From Niallia sp. FSL W8-0635 (GTDB lineage: Bacteria > Bacillota > Bacilli > Bacillales > Cytobacillaceae), in assembly GCF_038007965.1 (NCBI RefSeq), contig NZ_JBBOYD010000001.1, positions 226,501 to 290,500 of the forward strand: 64,000 nt of DNA. The letters run 5' to 3'. This document shows positions 34,518-42,955 of the stretch, piece after piece. Each line of letters opens with the position of its first letter. Position 1 is the stretch's first letter. Position numbers and translations under genes: made by a program. A model generated the notes under the pieces. That model searched no databases. It was not told the origin of the DNA and saw nothing but the letters and a program-made list of their open reading frames with translations.

Positions 34518-35284
34518 TGGAAGCAGTATTATATATTTGTCATGGGAGCAGAGTGCAGGAAGCGAGCGCACAGGCTATCTCCTTTGTGAAAAAGTGTATG
34601 GAAACAAATGGATTTCAAGGGATACAAGAATATTCTTTTTTAGAATTATCGGAGCCTTCTATAGAAGAGGGTTTTCGAAATTGTGTAGAAAAAGGCGCGA
34701 CTATAATCCATATCATACCTGTTTTGCTTCTCACAGCAGCTCATGCTAAAAAGGATATTCCAGAAGTATTAGAAAAGCTTTCGTTAGAATATCCCCAAGT
34801 TCAAATAAAATATGGCAAGCCAATTGGTGTTCATCCTCAAATGGTCAAAATTGTTGCAGATAAAATCAAAAGTACATCTCTATATAAGAACACAAATGAG
34901 GAAGTCCTTGTTATTCTTGTTGGTCGTGGTAGCAGTGATCCAGATGTAAAGCGGGATCTTTGCAAAATTGCTTCCCTTATTGAAAAGCAAGTAGACCGAA
35001 TAGTTGTACAGGATTGCTATTTAACTGCTGCACAGCCTAGCTTTGAAGAAGCGCTTCAAATGGCAGAGCAGTCTTCCAATCGCCATGTGTTAGTCATTCC
35101 CTATCTACTGTTTACTGGCATTTTAATGAAGTCGATGGAAAAAACAATTAATAAAATAAAAAGTATCAATAAAGAATACGTTCTCGCTCCTTATCTAGGC
35201 TATGATCCTTTAATAGCTGAGATTTTAAAAGAACGAATAGATGAAATGATGGTAGGAAACGAATATGCTCTCATTACTGGTTGA
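34517..35284 (+). CDS. sirB: Sirohydrochlorin ferrochelatase
   Basis: 255 residues (YlnE in B. subtilis). Two CbiX/SirB-like halves: CHGSRVQEASAQ at the start (metal-ligand His 10) and VGRGSSDPDVKRD in the second half. The catalytic histidine of the first half and HIIPVLLLTAAHAKKDIPE are both visible. Inserts ferrous iron into sirohydrochlorin to give siroheme for CysI. Overlaps the SUMT and the SirC genes. Confidence 0.92.
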   Translation: MEAVLYICHGSRVQEASAQAISFVKKCMETNGFQGIQEYSFLELSEPSIEEGFRNCVEKGATIIHIIPVLLLTAAHAKKDIPEVLEKLSLEYPQVQIKYGKPIGVHPQMVKIVADKIKSTSLYKNTNEEVLVILVGRGSSDPDVKRDLCKIASLIEKQVDRIVVQDCYLTAAQPSFEEALQMAEQSSNRHVLVIPYLLFTGILMKSMEKTINKIKSINKEYVLAPYLGYDPLIAEILKERIDEMMVGNEYALITG

Positions 35285-35870
35285 TATAAAGGATAAAGAT
35301 TGTGTGGTAGTTGGTGGTGGCAAGATTGCCTATCGAAAGGTAATGATGCTTCTTGAGGAAGAGGCAAATGTAACAGTGATTAGCCCTGAAGTTTGTGATC
35401 AAATAGAGGAACTATCAAAAAAAGGCAAAATAAAGCTAATTCGCAGAAAAGCAGCAGATGAAGATTTTTTTCAGGTTTTTCTAACTGTTGCTGCAACGAA
35501 TGATCGGCAAGAAAATCTTCGTATCTCTCAAAGCCTTAAATCAATTAGCTTAGTAAATGATGCTTCCTCCTATGAAACGGGAAACTGCCAAATTCCAGCT
35601 AGCTTTAAAAAAGGGCGGTTGCATTTAAGTGTTTCTACTAATGGAGCAAGCCCTAAACTGGCTAAGAGGATAAAAGAAGAATGGCAGCAGATGTATGACG
35701 ATAATTATAGTGCATATGTGGACTTTTTATTTGAGGTTCGAAATCTTTTGAAGAATAAATCACTTCCCCCTGAAATTTCCCATGCTATCTTAGATGAAAT
35801 ACTAGATAATACCTATAAAGATTCAGCTGAATTACGTCAAATTTACTATGAAAAGCTCCTAAACCTCTAA
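35265..35870 (+). CDS. sirC: Precorrin-2 dehydrogenase
   Basis: 201 residues (YlnF in B. subtilis). NAD-binding VVGGGKIAYRKVMMLL (about 14-29) and ASYETGNCQIPASFKKGRLHLSVSTNGASP are the usual SirC/Met8 N-half elements. Oxidises precorrin-2 to sirohydrochlorin. The start overlaps the sirB end by 20 bp. Last gene of the sulfate assimilation operon. Confidence 0.93.
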   Translation: MLSLLVDIKDKDCVVVGGGKIAYRKVMMLLEEEANVTVISPEVCDQIEELSKKGKIKLIRRKAADEDFFQVFLTVAATNDRQENLRISQSLKSISLVNDASSYETGNCQIPASFKKGRLHLSVSTNGASPKLAKRIKEEWQQMYDDNYSAYVDFLFEVRNLLKNKSLPPEISHAILDEILDNTYKDSAELRQIYYEKLLNL

Positions 35871-35899
35871 AAACAACTGAATGGTTTAGGGGCTTTTTT
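35854..35899 (+). terminator. Terminator of the cysH-siroheme operon
   Basis: AGCTCCTAAACC (inside the end of sirC) pairs with GGTTTAGGGGCT and runs into TTTTT. Confidence 0.88.
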
Positions 35900-36027
35900 A
35901 TATGTTTCCTTTCTTAATAGTAGGAACCATATTTAACCCAAACACACCTACTAGCGTGTAGGTTTCCTTCTCACTTAACATTTGCCTGGTTTCCTTATGT
36001 TGTTTCAAGTTTCATCCAATTATCATA

Positions 36028-36056
36028 TTGTATCATTGCCATGTTTAACATATAAT
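36028..36056 (+). promoter_or_regulatory. Putative sigma-A promoter of the hybrid kinase gene
   Basis: TTGTAT (36028-36033), 17-bp spacer, TATAAT (36051-36056), about 95 bp before the kinase start. Another TATAAT occurs at about 36063. Confidence 0.5.
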
Positions 36057-36151
36057 TTTTGTATAATGGTATTATTTTCATAAATTTTAAATAAATCACA
36101 ATCAGTTGGGAGAGTCTCTCTTATTAAACTGGTAGATTGATAGGAGGATAC

Positions 36152-38842
36152 ATGAGATTTAGTACAAAGCTTTATGTTGGTCTAGGAATTATCTTTGTTT
36201 TAATTACTATCCTAATTATTGTACTTATGAGTATGCTTCGTCAGCAAAACGACAATATGCATGTACTTGTTAATGATAAAACAGAACGAATAAATGCTGC
36301 TTATACATTAAAAAATGAAATTAATAATTTTAGTAGAGAGATATATGATTTATCCTCTCAATCTTCAAAAACAATGATAGAAATGGAAGAAATACGAAAG
36401 GAAATAAATAAGGCTTATAATTTTTTAATAGAAAAAGATAAAAGAGAAGAAACACAGGAGCTATTAATAAAGTTTTCGACAATTTATGAAGCTTATGAAG
36501 AAAAAGGGCAGCAAATAGCAGAAGCAGAAGACAAAAAAATGACTGCGAATTTCTGGATTAGAGAAAATGATGAAAAGAATAGGCTGTTACAACTGGCTAG
36601 TTCTATTTATGATGTACAGCTTCAAGATATGAAGGATGACCTAGTAAATTCAAAGAAAACCTATGATATTGTTGTATTGATGACATATGTCTATATAATT
36701 GTTGGGGTTGTAAGCAGCATTGCCATTGCCATTTATTTAATTAGAGGGTTAACGAAGAATTTAAATAAAGTTACTACGGTCATGTCTGGGGTGTCTTATA
36801 AAAAGGGAATAAAATTTCCACGATTAGAGATTGACTCAAAGGATGAAATAGGAGAAATTGCGAAAGCCTTTAATGAAATGGTGACCACTTTAGAAAATTA
36901 TTCTCGTGATGAAATGGAGAGCAGAGCAAAAGCAGAGGAAAAAAGCTGGCTTGATTCACGCTTGGCAGAAATTACAACTAGTTTTTCGATGGCAGAAACA
37001 ATGGAGTCGCTTGCAGACAACTTTATCAACCAAATAACGCCTGTAGTAGGTGCTCAATATGGTATTTTTTATCTTTTAAATAAGAAAGGACAGGCTAGCT
37101 ATTTAGAAGAAAAAGCGCATTATGCTTTCCATAAACAAGATAGACAAACTATTATCCAGCTTGGTGAAGGGCTAGTAGGACAAGCTGCCAAGGAGAATAA
37201 GAGTATCAGTCTTATTGATATTCCTAAAGAATACATAAAGATTAAATCAGGTTCAGGAGAGGCGGAACCAAAGCAAGTTCTTATTTATCCTATTTCCTAT
37301 GAAGGAAAAGTATTAGCGATTGTGGAGCTTGCCTCTTTACAATATTTTAGACCTGTTCAACAAAGTTTACTTAAAGAAGTAGTGGAATACTTAGGTATCT
37401 CCATTCACGGGATTATCAATCGACTGGAAGTAAAGCGATTATTAGAAGATGAGCAACGGTTAACAGAGGAGTTACAAAGTCAATCAGAGGAGCTACAGGC
37501 TCAACAGCAAGAATTAATGGCAATAAATGAGGAATTACAAGCACAATATAGAGTTTCTGAGGGGAAAAATGCGGAACTTGCAAAAATAGGGAAGGAGTTA
37601 GAGGAAAAAGCGGAACAGTTAGTCTATAGCTCCCAATATAAATCGGAGTTTCTGGCAAATATGTCTCATGAACTAAGAACCCCATTAAATAGTATGTTGA
37701 TATTGTCACAGATGCTTGTAGAAAAGGAAAATGAAAATTTAAATGAAAAACAAATTCAATATCTACAGACAATTAATTATTCTGGCAATGAATTATTAAG
37801 ATTAATAAATGAAATATTGGATTTAGAAAAAATCGAGACTGGTATGATGGAAATAATGGAGGAGCCAGTAAAGATAGAGGAGATAAAAAATTGTTTGAAA
37901 AACCAATTTTCTCCTATTGGGAACCAGAAAAAACTTGATTTTTCCATAAAAATAGAAAAAGACGTTCCTGCTTTTATTGAAACAGATGCACATCGTTTAA
38001 ATCAGGTGTTGAAGAATCTACTATCTAACGCCTTTAAATTTACGGAAAAGGGAAGGGTAGAGCTGTCTATTCGTATGGAGGATTCTTCCAAGTTGTCTAT
38101 ACCGAATGAAGGGGTAGTATCCTTCACCGTGAAGGATACAGGGATTGGGATTCCAGAGGAAAAAATGGATATTATTTTTGAACCTTTTAAGCAAGCAGAT
38201 GGAACAATTAGCAGAAGATACGGGGGAACGGGCTTAGGGTTATCTATTTGTAAGGAAATCTCTCACTTATTCGGAGGAGAATTAGAGGCAACTAGTATAG
38301 AAGGAATGGGAAGTTCGTTTTCCCTTTATTTGCCTATAAAGGGAAAAAGGCAGCAGGAAACTGTATTGCCTAAAGAGAAAATACAGAAGGAAGAGAGTTT
38401 TCGTCAGGTTGCTGTAGCGAATGATGAGATAATCGAAACTATTCCATCGAATAAAAATGCTAATTTGATGGGAAAGAAAGTACTAATTATAGACGATGAT
38501 ATACGCAATATCTTTTCCATCCATGCAGCATTGGAAGAATACAATATCGATATACTTTATTCTGAAAATGGGAAAGACGGTATAAGTCTTTTAGAGAAAA
38601 ACCCGGACATTGATCTAGTGTTAATGGATATTATGATGCCTGAGATGAGTGGCTTAGAAGCTATTGCCATCATAAGGGAAAAAGAGAATTTTAAAACATT
38701 GCCTATTATTGCATTAACTGCAAAAGCGATGAAACATAATAGAGAACAATGTATTGAGGCAGGGGCATCAGATTATATTAGTAAACCAGTTAATCTAGTA
38801 CAATTATATTCGCTAATTCAAGTTTGGCTTTATAAAGAATAG
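36152..38842 (+). CDS. Hybrid sensor histidine kinase (TM-sensor-HAMP-GAF-HK-REC)
   Basis: 896 residues from the ATG after AGGAGG. Helix TM1 about 6-27, an alpha-helical outside segment, TM2 about 170-195, HAMP about 197-250, GAF about 275-410, a Gln/Glu-rich coiled coil (430-495), HisKA with H506 (MSHELRTPLNS), HATPase_c (NLLSNAFKFT, DTGIGIPEEK, GGTGLGLSI) and a C-terminal receiver with D826 (LVLMDIMMPEMSG). The GAF-coiled coil-HK layout is like the Bacillus stress or motility hybrid kinases. No DNA-binding output. Next to a second REC-kinase, so a phosphorelay is likely. Signal unknown. Confidence 0.93.
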   Translation: MRFSTKLYVGLGIIFVLITILIIVLMSMLRQQNDNMHVLVNDKTERINAAYTLKNEINNFSREIYDLSSQSSKTMIEMEEIRKEINKAYNFLIEKDKREETQELLIKFSTIYEAYEEKGQQIAEAEDKKMTANFWIRENDEKNRLLQLASSIYDVQLQDMKDDLVNSKKTYDIVVLMTYVYIIVGVVSSIAIAIYLIRGLTKNLNKVTTVMSGVSYKKGIKFPRLEIDSKDEIGEIAKAFNEMVTTLENYSRDEMESRAKAEEKSWLDSRLAEITTSFSMAETMESLADNFINQITPVVGAQYGIFYLLNKKGQASYLEEKAHYAFHKQDRQTIIQLGEGLVGQAAKENKSISLIDIPKEYIKIKSGSGEAEPKQVLIYPISYEGKVLAIVELASLQYFRPVQQSLLKEVVEYLGISIHGIINRLEVKRLLEDEQRLTEELQSQSEELQAQQQELMAINEELQAQYRVSEGKNAELAKIGKELEEKAEQLVYSSQYKSEFLANMSHELRTPLNSMLILSQMLVEKENENLNEKQIQYLQTINYSGNELLRLINEILDLEKIETGMMEIMEEPVKIEEIKNCLKNQFSPIGNQKKLDFSIKIEKDVPAFIETDAHRLNQVLKNLLSNAFKFTEKGRVELSIRMEDSSKLSIPNEGVVSFTVKDTGIGIPEEKMDIIFEPFKQADGTISRRYGGTGLGLSICKEISHLFGGELEATSIEGMGSSFSLYLPIKGKRQQETVLPKEKIQKEESFRQVAVANDEIIETIPSNKNANLMGKKVLIIDDDIRNIFSIHAALEEYNIDILYSENGKDGISLLEKNPDIDLVLMDIMMPEMSGLEAIAIIREKENFKTLPIIALTAKAMKHNREQCIEAGASDYISKPVNLVQLYSLIQVWLYKE

Positions 38843-38917
38843 AGGACGATAACGATACTAGTATTTAGGGTAACGTTAGTAAATGGCTTGTTAATAGATA
38901 GGAGGCTTCATATATTT

Positions 38918-40975
38918 ATGCAGTATTCGGCTCAATCTATAGAACAAAAGAGAAAACTATCTGCTTCAGTATCGGAACCAATCTATATTTTAATGGTAGA
39001 TGATTTACAAGAAAACCTATTGGCTCTAGAAGCGGTGTTAAATAATCCTCGTTATCATTTAGTTTTTGCTAAATCAGGCGAAGAAGCATTAAAATTCATT
39101 TTGACATATGATTTTGCTGTTATTCTGCTTGATGTCCAAATGCCGGGGCTGAATGGGTTTGAAACAGCAAAATTGATTAAAGAACGAAAAAAATCACGCC
39201 ATATTCCTATTATTTTCATAACCGCTATTAGTCAAGATATTCAACATATTATGCAAGGATATCAAGTAGGAGCAATTGATTATATAGTAAAACCTTTTAA
39301 TCCAGACGCCTTGAAAAGCAAAGTGGCTCAGTTTGTGCAAATCTATGAAAGTCATACGAAAAGCCTTCATGAGATGAACTGGCAAACAACATCTGAATTA
39401 GAAAAAATGGATAAAGAACTAAGAATAACCAAATTGGATTTGACTAAGAATGCAGTATTTTCGTCTATCCTACAGAAGGCTTTGCAGGATACGATTGTTA
39501 CCTTCGATGAAGAAGGGACCATTATTAGTGTTAATCCAAGTGTGAGAAGAATGTTTGGTTATGTAGAAGATGATTTAATTGGTTCTTCTATGGAAGTTCT
39601 CTTGCATTCTATTGAAACAGAGATTTCTGGCGAGACACCTATTACATTTGATATGTTAGTTCCAAGTTTTATTGGCAGAATGATAGAAGCCAAAGCCAAG
39701 CGGAAGAACAATATTGTTTTTCCTGTTGATATATACATTGGGGATGCAATGGTGGAGGATTATCAACTATTTGTTTGTACAATTCGAGACATATCGGAAA
39801 GAAAAGAAGTAGAGTTATTAAGAAAGCAACAGGTTGATCAACTAGAACATGCCGTGGAAGAGAGAACGTTAGAGCTACTTTCCATGAATCATAAGTTACA
39901 TAGAGAACGCGAGGAAAAATCAAAGGTAACAGATGATTTAATGCTGTCAGAAGGACGATTTAGGCAAATATTTGAAGCAAGTCCATGCTTGATGGCGATA
40001 CGTTCCCTACAAGATCCTACTTTTATTGCTGTAAATAAAAACTGGGTGAAAAGTACAGGTTATACGATTGAAGAGCTAAAGAAAGAAAGCTATCATTGGG
40101 AAATTTTCAAAGATGTAAATGGTATAGAAGAGAGTTTTCCTGAAGGAGACTGGGAATTACCTTTAAAAAACCAAAGAGTCTTTTTCACGATAAAAAGTGG
40201 GGAACAGAAGCAAGGATTATTATCTACCGAAATAATCACGATTAAGAATAAAAATTGTGTATTAATTGTATTAAATGATATAACAGAAAGAATGGCTTTT
40301 GAAAAAGAAATGGCGAGACTAGACCAATTGAATCTAGTTGGAGAAATGGCTGCTGGAATCGCTCATGAAATTAGAAATCCGATGACAACAGTTCATGGAT
40401 TCTTACAAATTGGAAAATCTAATCCGGCTAACTTATCATTAGAGCATATGGAATTAATGATTGATGAACTAGATCGTGCAAATAAGATTATTAAAGAATT
40501 TCTTACATTAGCTAAAAACAAGACGAGCGACAAGAGACTATATTCATTAAATAAAGTTATTGAAATTATCTACCCATTAATTAATGCAGAGGCTTTATTG
40601 ACTGGGAAAAAAGTTAATCTCCAATTGGGGGTTTGTCCAGAACTCTATTTGGATGAGAAAGAAATAAGGCAGCTTTTGCTTAATCTTGCTTTAAACGGTT
40701 TAGAGGCAATGGAGGCAGAAGGAATTCTGACAATAAGGACATTCTGTGAGGAAAAGCACCTTGTCTTAGAAATAATCGATAGTGGCAATGGGATTGATGA
40801 GGAAATATTAAAAAAACTAGGGACGCCTTTTTTTACAACAAAGGATAATGGTACAGGACTAGGTCTTGCCGTGTGTTATCGAATTGCAGAGCGTCATAGG
40901 GCAAGAATAAAGGTTCAGACAAGTGAGAATGGTACGAAATTCTCTGTATACTTTGAAATAGAAGAAGGAAAATAG
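38918..40975 (+). CDS. Response receiver-PAS-PAS-histidine kinase
   Basis: 685 residues from the ATG 12 bases after AGGAGG; a TTG at 38888 is upstream. N-terminal receiver with phospho-acceptor D72 (VILLDVQMPGLNG), coiled helix, PAS 1 (about 200-310), coiled coil, PAS 2 (about 335-460), and a Spo0 kinase-like HisKA with H483 (GIAHEIRNPMTT), HATPase_c ending in GTGLGLAVC. The HEIRNPMTTVHGFLQ motif is that of KinA-E/PAS kinases that feed Spo0F. The N-terminal REC may accept phosphate from the kinase next door. No membrane segment. Confidence 0.92.
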   Translation: MQYSAQSIEQKRKLSASVSEPIYILMVDDLQENLLALEAVLNNPRYHLVFAKSGEEALKFILTYDFAVILLDVQMPGLNGFETAKLIKERKKSRHIPIIFITAISQDIQHIMQGYQVGAIDYIVKPFNPDALKSKVAQFVQIYESHTKSLHEMNWQTTSELEKMDKELRITKLDLTKNAVFSSILQKALQDTIVTFDEEGTIISVNPSVRRMFGYVEDDLIGSSMEVLLHSIETEISGETPITFDMLVPSFIGRMIEAKAKRKNNIVFPVDIYIGDAMVEDYQLFVCTIRDISERKEVELLRKQQVDQLEHAVEERTLELLSMNHKLHREREEKSKVTDDLMLSEGRFRQIFEASPCLMAIRSLQDPTFIAVNKNWVKSTGYTIEELKKESYHWEIFKDVNGIEESFPEGDWELPLKNQRVFFTIKSGEQKQGLLSTEIITIKNKNCVLIVLNDITERMAFEKEMARLDQLNLVGEMAAGIAHEIRNPMTTVHGFLQIGKSNPANLSLEHMELMIDELDRANKIIKEFLTLAKNKTSDKRLYSLNKVIEIIYPLINAEALLTGKKVNLQLGVCPELYLDEKEIRQLLLNLALNGLEAMEAEGILTIRTFCEEKHLVLEIIDSGNGIDEEILKKLGTPFFTTKDNGTGLGLAVCYRIAERHRARIKVQTSENGTKFSVYFEIEEGK

Positions 40976-41016
40976 GAATTGGCTTAGCTAGCAGTTCTTC
41001 TATTTTTCTTTTTTTG
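40956..41016 (+). terminator. Terminator of the kinase pair
   Basis: AAATAGAAGAA (inside the end of the kinase gene) pairs with TTCTTCTATTT and is followed by TTCTTTTTTTG. The loop is about 28 bases and includes the stop codon. Confidence 0.7.
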
Positions 41017-41121
41017 TTGGAAAATCTACGTTATTTATTTTATTATAATATTTTTTTAAAGGGATTTTTTATAAGTCGATCGAAATTAGAAGTAAAAGGA
41101 ACAAGAAGGTGAGGGTTTTAA

Positions 41122-41553
41122 ATGGTTCCACAAAGGATTTCGTTGCTTACTTTAGGGGCTTTAAAATTACCGGAATTGCGCAAGTTTTATCAACTTCTCG
41201 GTTGGGAGGAAACGGAATCAAGCTCCGATGTATATGCTATTTTTAAGACGGCTGGTGTATTATTAACGTTGTTTCCTCTAGAGGAATTGGCGAAGGATGC
41301 TGGGGTGGAGCTTCAAAGCCCGCTGGAAGGTTTTAGAGGGGTTACTTTTGCTATTAATGTGAATACTCCAGCAGAAGTAGATAGTGTGATGGAAAAGGTG
41401 AAAGAGGCAGGTGGGAAAATTCTCAGAGAGCCAAGTGATGCTTTCTGGGGTGGAAGAACTTCCTATTTCGCTGATCCAGAAAATAATCTCTGGGAAGTAG
41501 CTTGGAATCCGAGTTCTATATTTGATGAAAGAGGAGCAATGATTGAATTTTAA
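41122..41553 (+). CDS. VOC family (glyoxalase/bleomycin resistance-like) protein
   Basis: 143 residues with two beta-alpha-beta-beta-beta modules: MVPQRISLLTLGALKLPELRKFYQLLGW and FRGVTFAINVNTPAEVDSVMEKVKEAGG, ending SYFADPENNLWEVAWNP. The final Glu of the metal site (LWEV) is present, the first position is Ser rather than His. Probable small-molecule binding or dioxygenase/isomerase activity; substrate unknown. ATG after GAAGGTGAGGG. Confidence 0.85.
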   Translation: MVPQRISLLTLGALKLPELRKFYQLLGWEETESSSDVYAIFKTAGVLLTLFPLEELAKDAGVELQSPLEGFRGVTFAINVNTPAEVDSVMEKVKEAGGKILREPSDAFWGGRTSYFADPENNLWEVAWNPSSIFDERGAMIEF

Positions 41554-41588
41554 AGAAGAAAAGCGGATGGCACCCGTTTAACTGTAAC

Positions 41589-41622
41589 AAAAAACCAATG
41601 GTATTTTCTCCATTGGTTTTTT
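41589..41622. terminator. Bidirectional terminator
   Basis: AAAAAACCAATGG pairs perfectly with CCATTGGTTTTTT across an 8-base loop, between the VOC gene and the convergent nrnB. Confidence 0.9.
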
Positions 41623-41628
41623 GACCTA

Positions 41629-42807
41629 TTATTTATGCTTTACAAAGTCCATTACGTAACGAATGTATTTGTCATCTCTTGCAAGCCATACTCCATAGTT
41701 TCTGCGTAGGAAGATTTCTCCTTGCAAGAAGGTAGAGAATGTTTGTTGGAGCTTTGTTTTCTTATGGTTGATTGCCCATTGGTTTTTGCTCACTTGATAA
41801 AGGAAGAACACTTCATCTTGTTTATTTTCAAAAAGGGTTCCAAGTGGAGAGTCCTTTTTATTATATTCGTTCTTTTTCGGATCCTCTCGGAGTGGTTCTA
41901 ATGCAAAAGTATCTAGGCAGTAATTTTGGTAGGCTTTATCTGTTAAGTTACAGCCAGATGCCTTGACATGACCGCCGCCGCCATATGTGCCTGCCACCTT
42001 TGATACATCGACATGATCATGAATCGTACGGAAACCAAGTTTTTTTCCGCCGATATTAACAATTGCTATGTAATCTAAATGAGGATATTCCTTTCCAAGC
42101 TCATTCCCTAACTCAGAATGGTATTGTTCGGCATAGACAACGCCGGCATATAAACCGTCAATCTCTTTTTGGACAAGTTCCCGTCTTTTTCGGCGAATGT
42201 AACGGTCGATTTTCTTTTCTTCCATATCTAGTATTTGTACTTCTAGTTCATCAAAAAAGAAATGCTCACTTGCTTGCAAGCGTGTTACCATTTTTTCCAC
42301 AAATTCATCAAAAGAAATTAGATAAAAAAGTGCATTTAAGCGTTGCGCTGCTAGATTATTATTTCTTTCCCAGTCCCAAGTATCATATTGTCTTACCAAC
42401 TCGACGAATTCTGCAATAGCAGGAGTGGGAGCCATATACTCATTTTTTACTAGATATTCATACAATAAAGAAGTGGCGCTTGTTAATGTGCCATTTTCAT
42501 CTTGAACGGATACATATCCCCATTCAAAATCATTTAAATGAAGAGCTGTCTTATGATGGTCAATAAGTTGTACTTTACCACCTTTTTTATAATAGTCATC
42601 TAGTCGAATCGTATTTTCTTCATTAACAGAAAGATCCGTTATAAAGAGAAAAGTATCTTCTATTTTTTGATCTAAGAACTTTTCTACTTCTAGGTTCAGA
42701 AAAGAAACGGAATTATAACGAATTTCTACGTCTTCTCCGAAAGCAAGCTTTGCAATAATGCCACAGCCGACCCCATCAAGGTCATTATGTGATAATAGTT
42801 TGTACAT
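41629..42807 (-). CDS. nrnB: DHH/DHHA1 phosphoesterase, oligoribonuclease NrnB
   Basis: 392 residues from ATG 42807, six bases after AGGGGTG; GTG 42816 is the alternative. DHH motifs: SHNDLDGVGCG (about 7-17), TDLSVNEEN, and LIDHHKTA (DHH), with the DHHA1 end GTYGGGGHVKASGCNL. The length and start match B. subtilis NrnB (YngD), which degrades short RNA oligonucleotides and pApA from c-di-AMP turnover. Manganese-dependent by family. Monocistronic. Confidence 0.9.
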   Translation of the reverse strand: MYKLLSHNDLDGVGCGIIAKLAFGEDVEIRYNSVSFLNLEVEKFLDQKIEDTFLFITDLSVNEENTIRLDDYYKKGGKVQLIDHHKTALHLNDFEWGYVSVQDENGTLTSATSLLYEYLVKNEYMAPTPAIAEFVELVRQYDTWDWERNNNLAAQRLNALFYLISFDEFVEKMVTRLQASEHFFFDELEVQILDMEEKKIDRYIRRKRRELVQKEIDGLYAGVVYAEQYHSELGNELGKEYPHLDYIAIVNIGGKKLGFRTIHDHVDVSKVAGTYGGGGHVKASGCNLTDKAYQNYCLDTFALEPLREDPKKNEYNKKDSPLGTLFENKQDEVFFLYQVSKNQWAINHKKTKLQQTFSTFLQGEIFLRRNYGVWLARDDKYIRYVMDFVKHK

Positions 42808-42899
42808 TTTTTTCACCCCTGCCCAATAGTATAATCTAATATGGGAAAAATAGAACAGCTAACAGCTAATTTGTTTTAGAAAAATAGATAAACGATAAG

Positions 42900-42947
42900 A
42901 AAAAAGGTGTCTCAAATAGGTTTTTTACCTAGCTTTGAGACCACCTT
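42900..42947 (-). terminator. ileS: Terminator of ileS
   Basis: On the minus strand AAGGTG.TCTCAAA pairs with TTTGAGA.CACCTT and ends in TTTTTTC, about 10 bp after the stop codon. Confidence 0.85.
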
Positions 42948-42955
42948 AAGCTTTT

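Noticed and set aside
41122..41553. Classical fosfomycin or bleomycin resistance enzyme
   Set aside because: Only general VOC features are present; the first metal-ligand position is Ser, so a specific resistance call is not supported.
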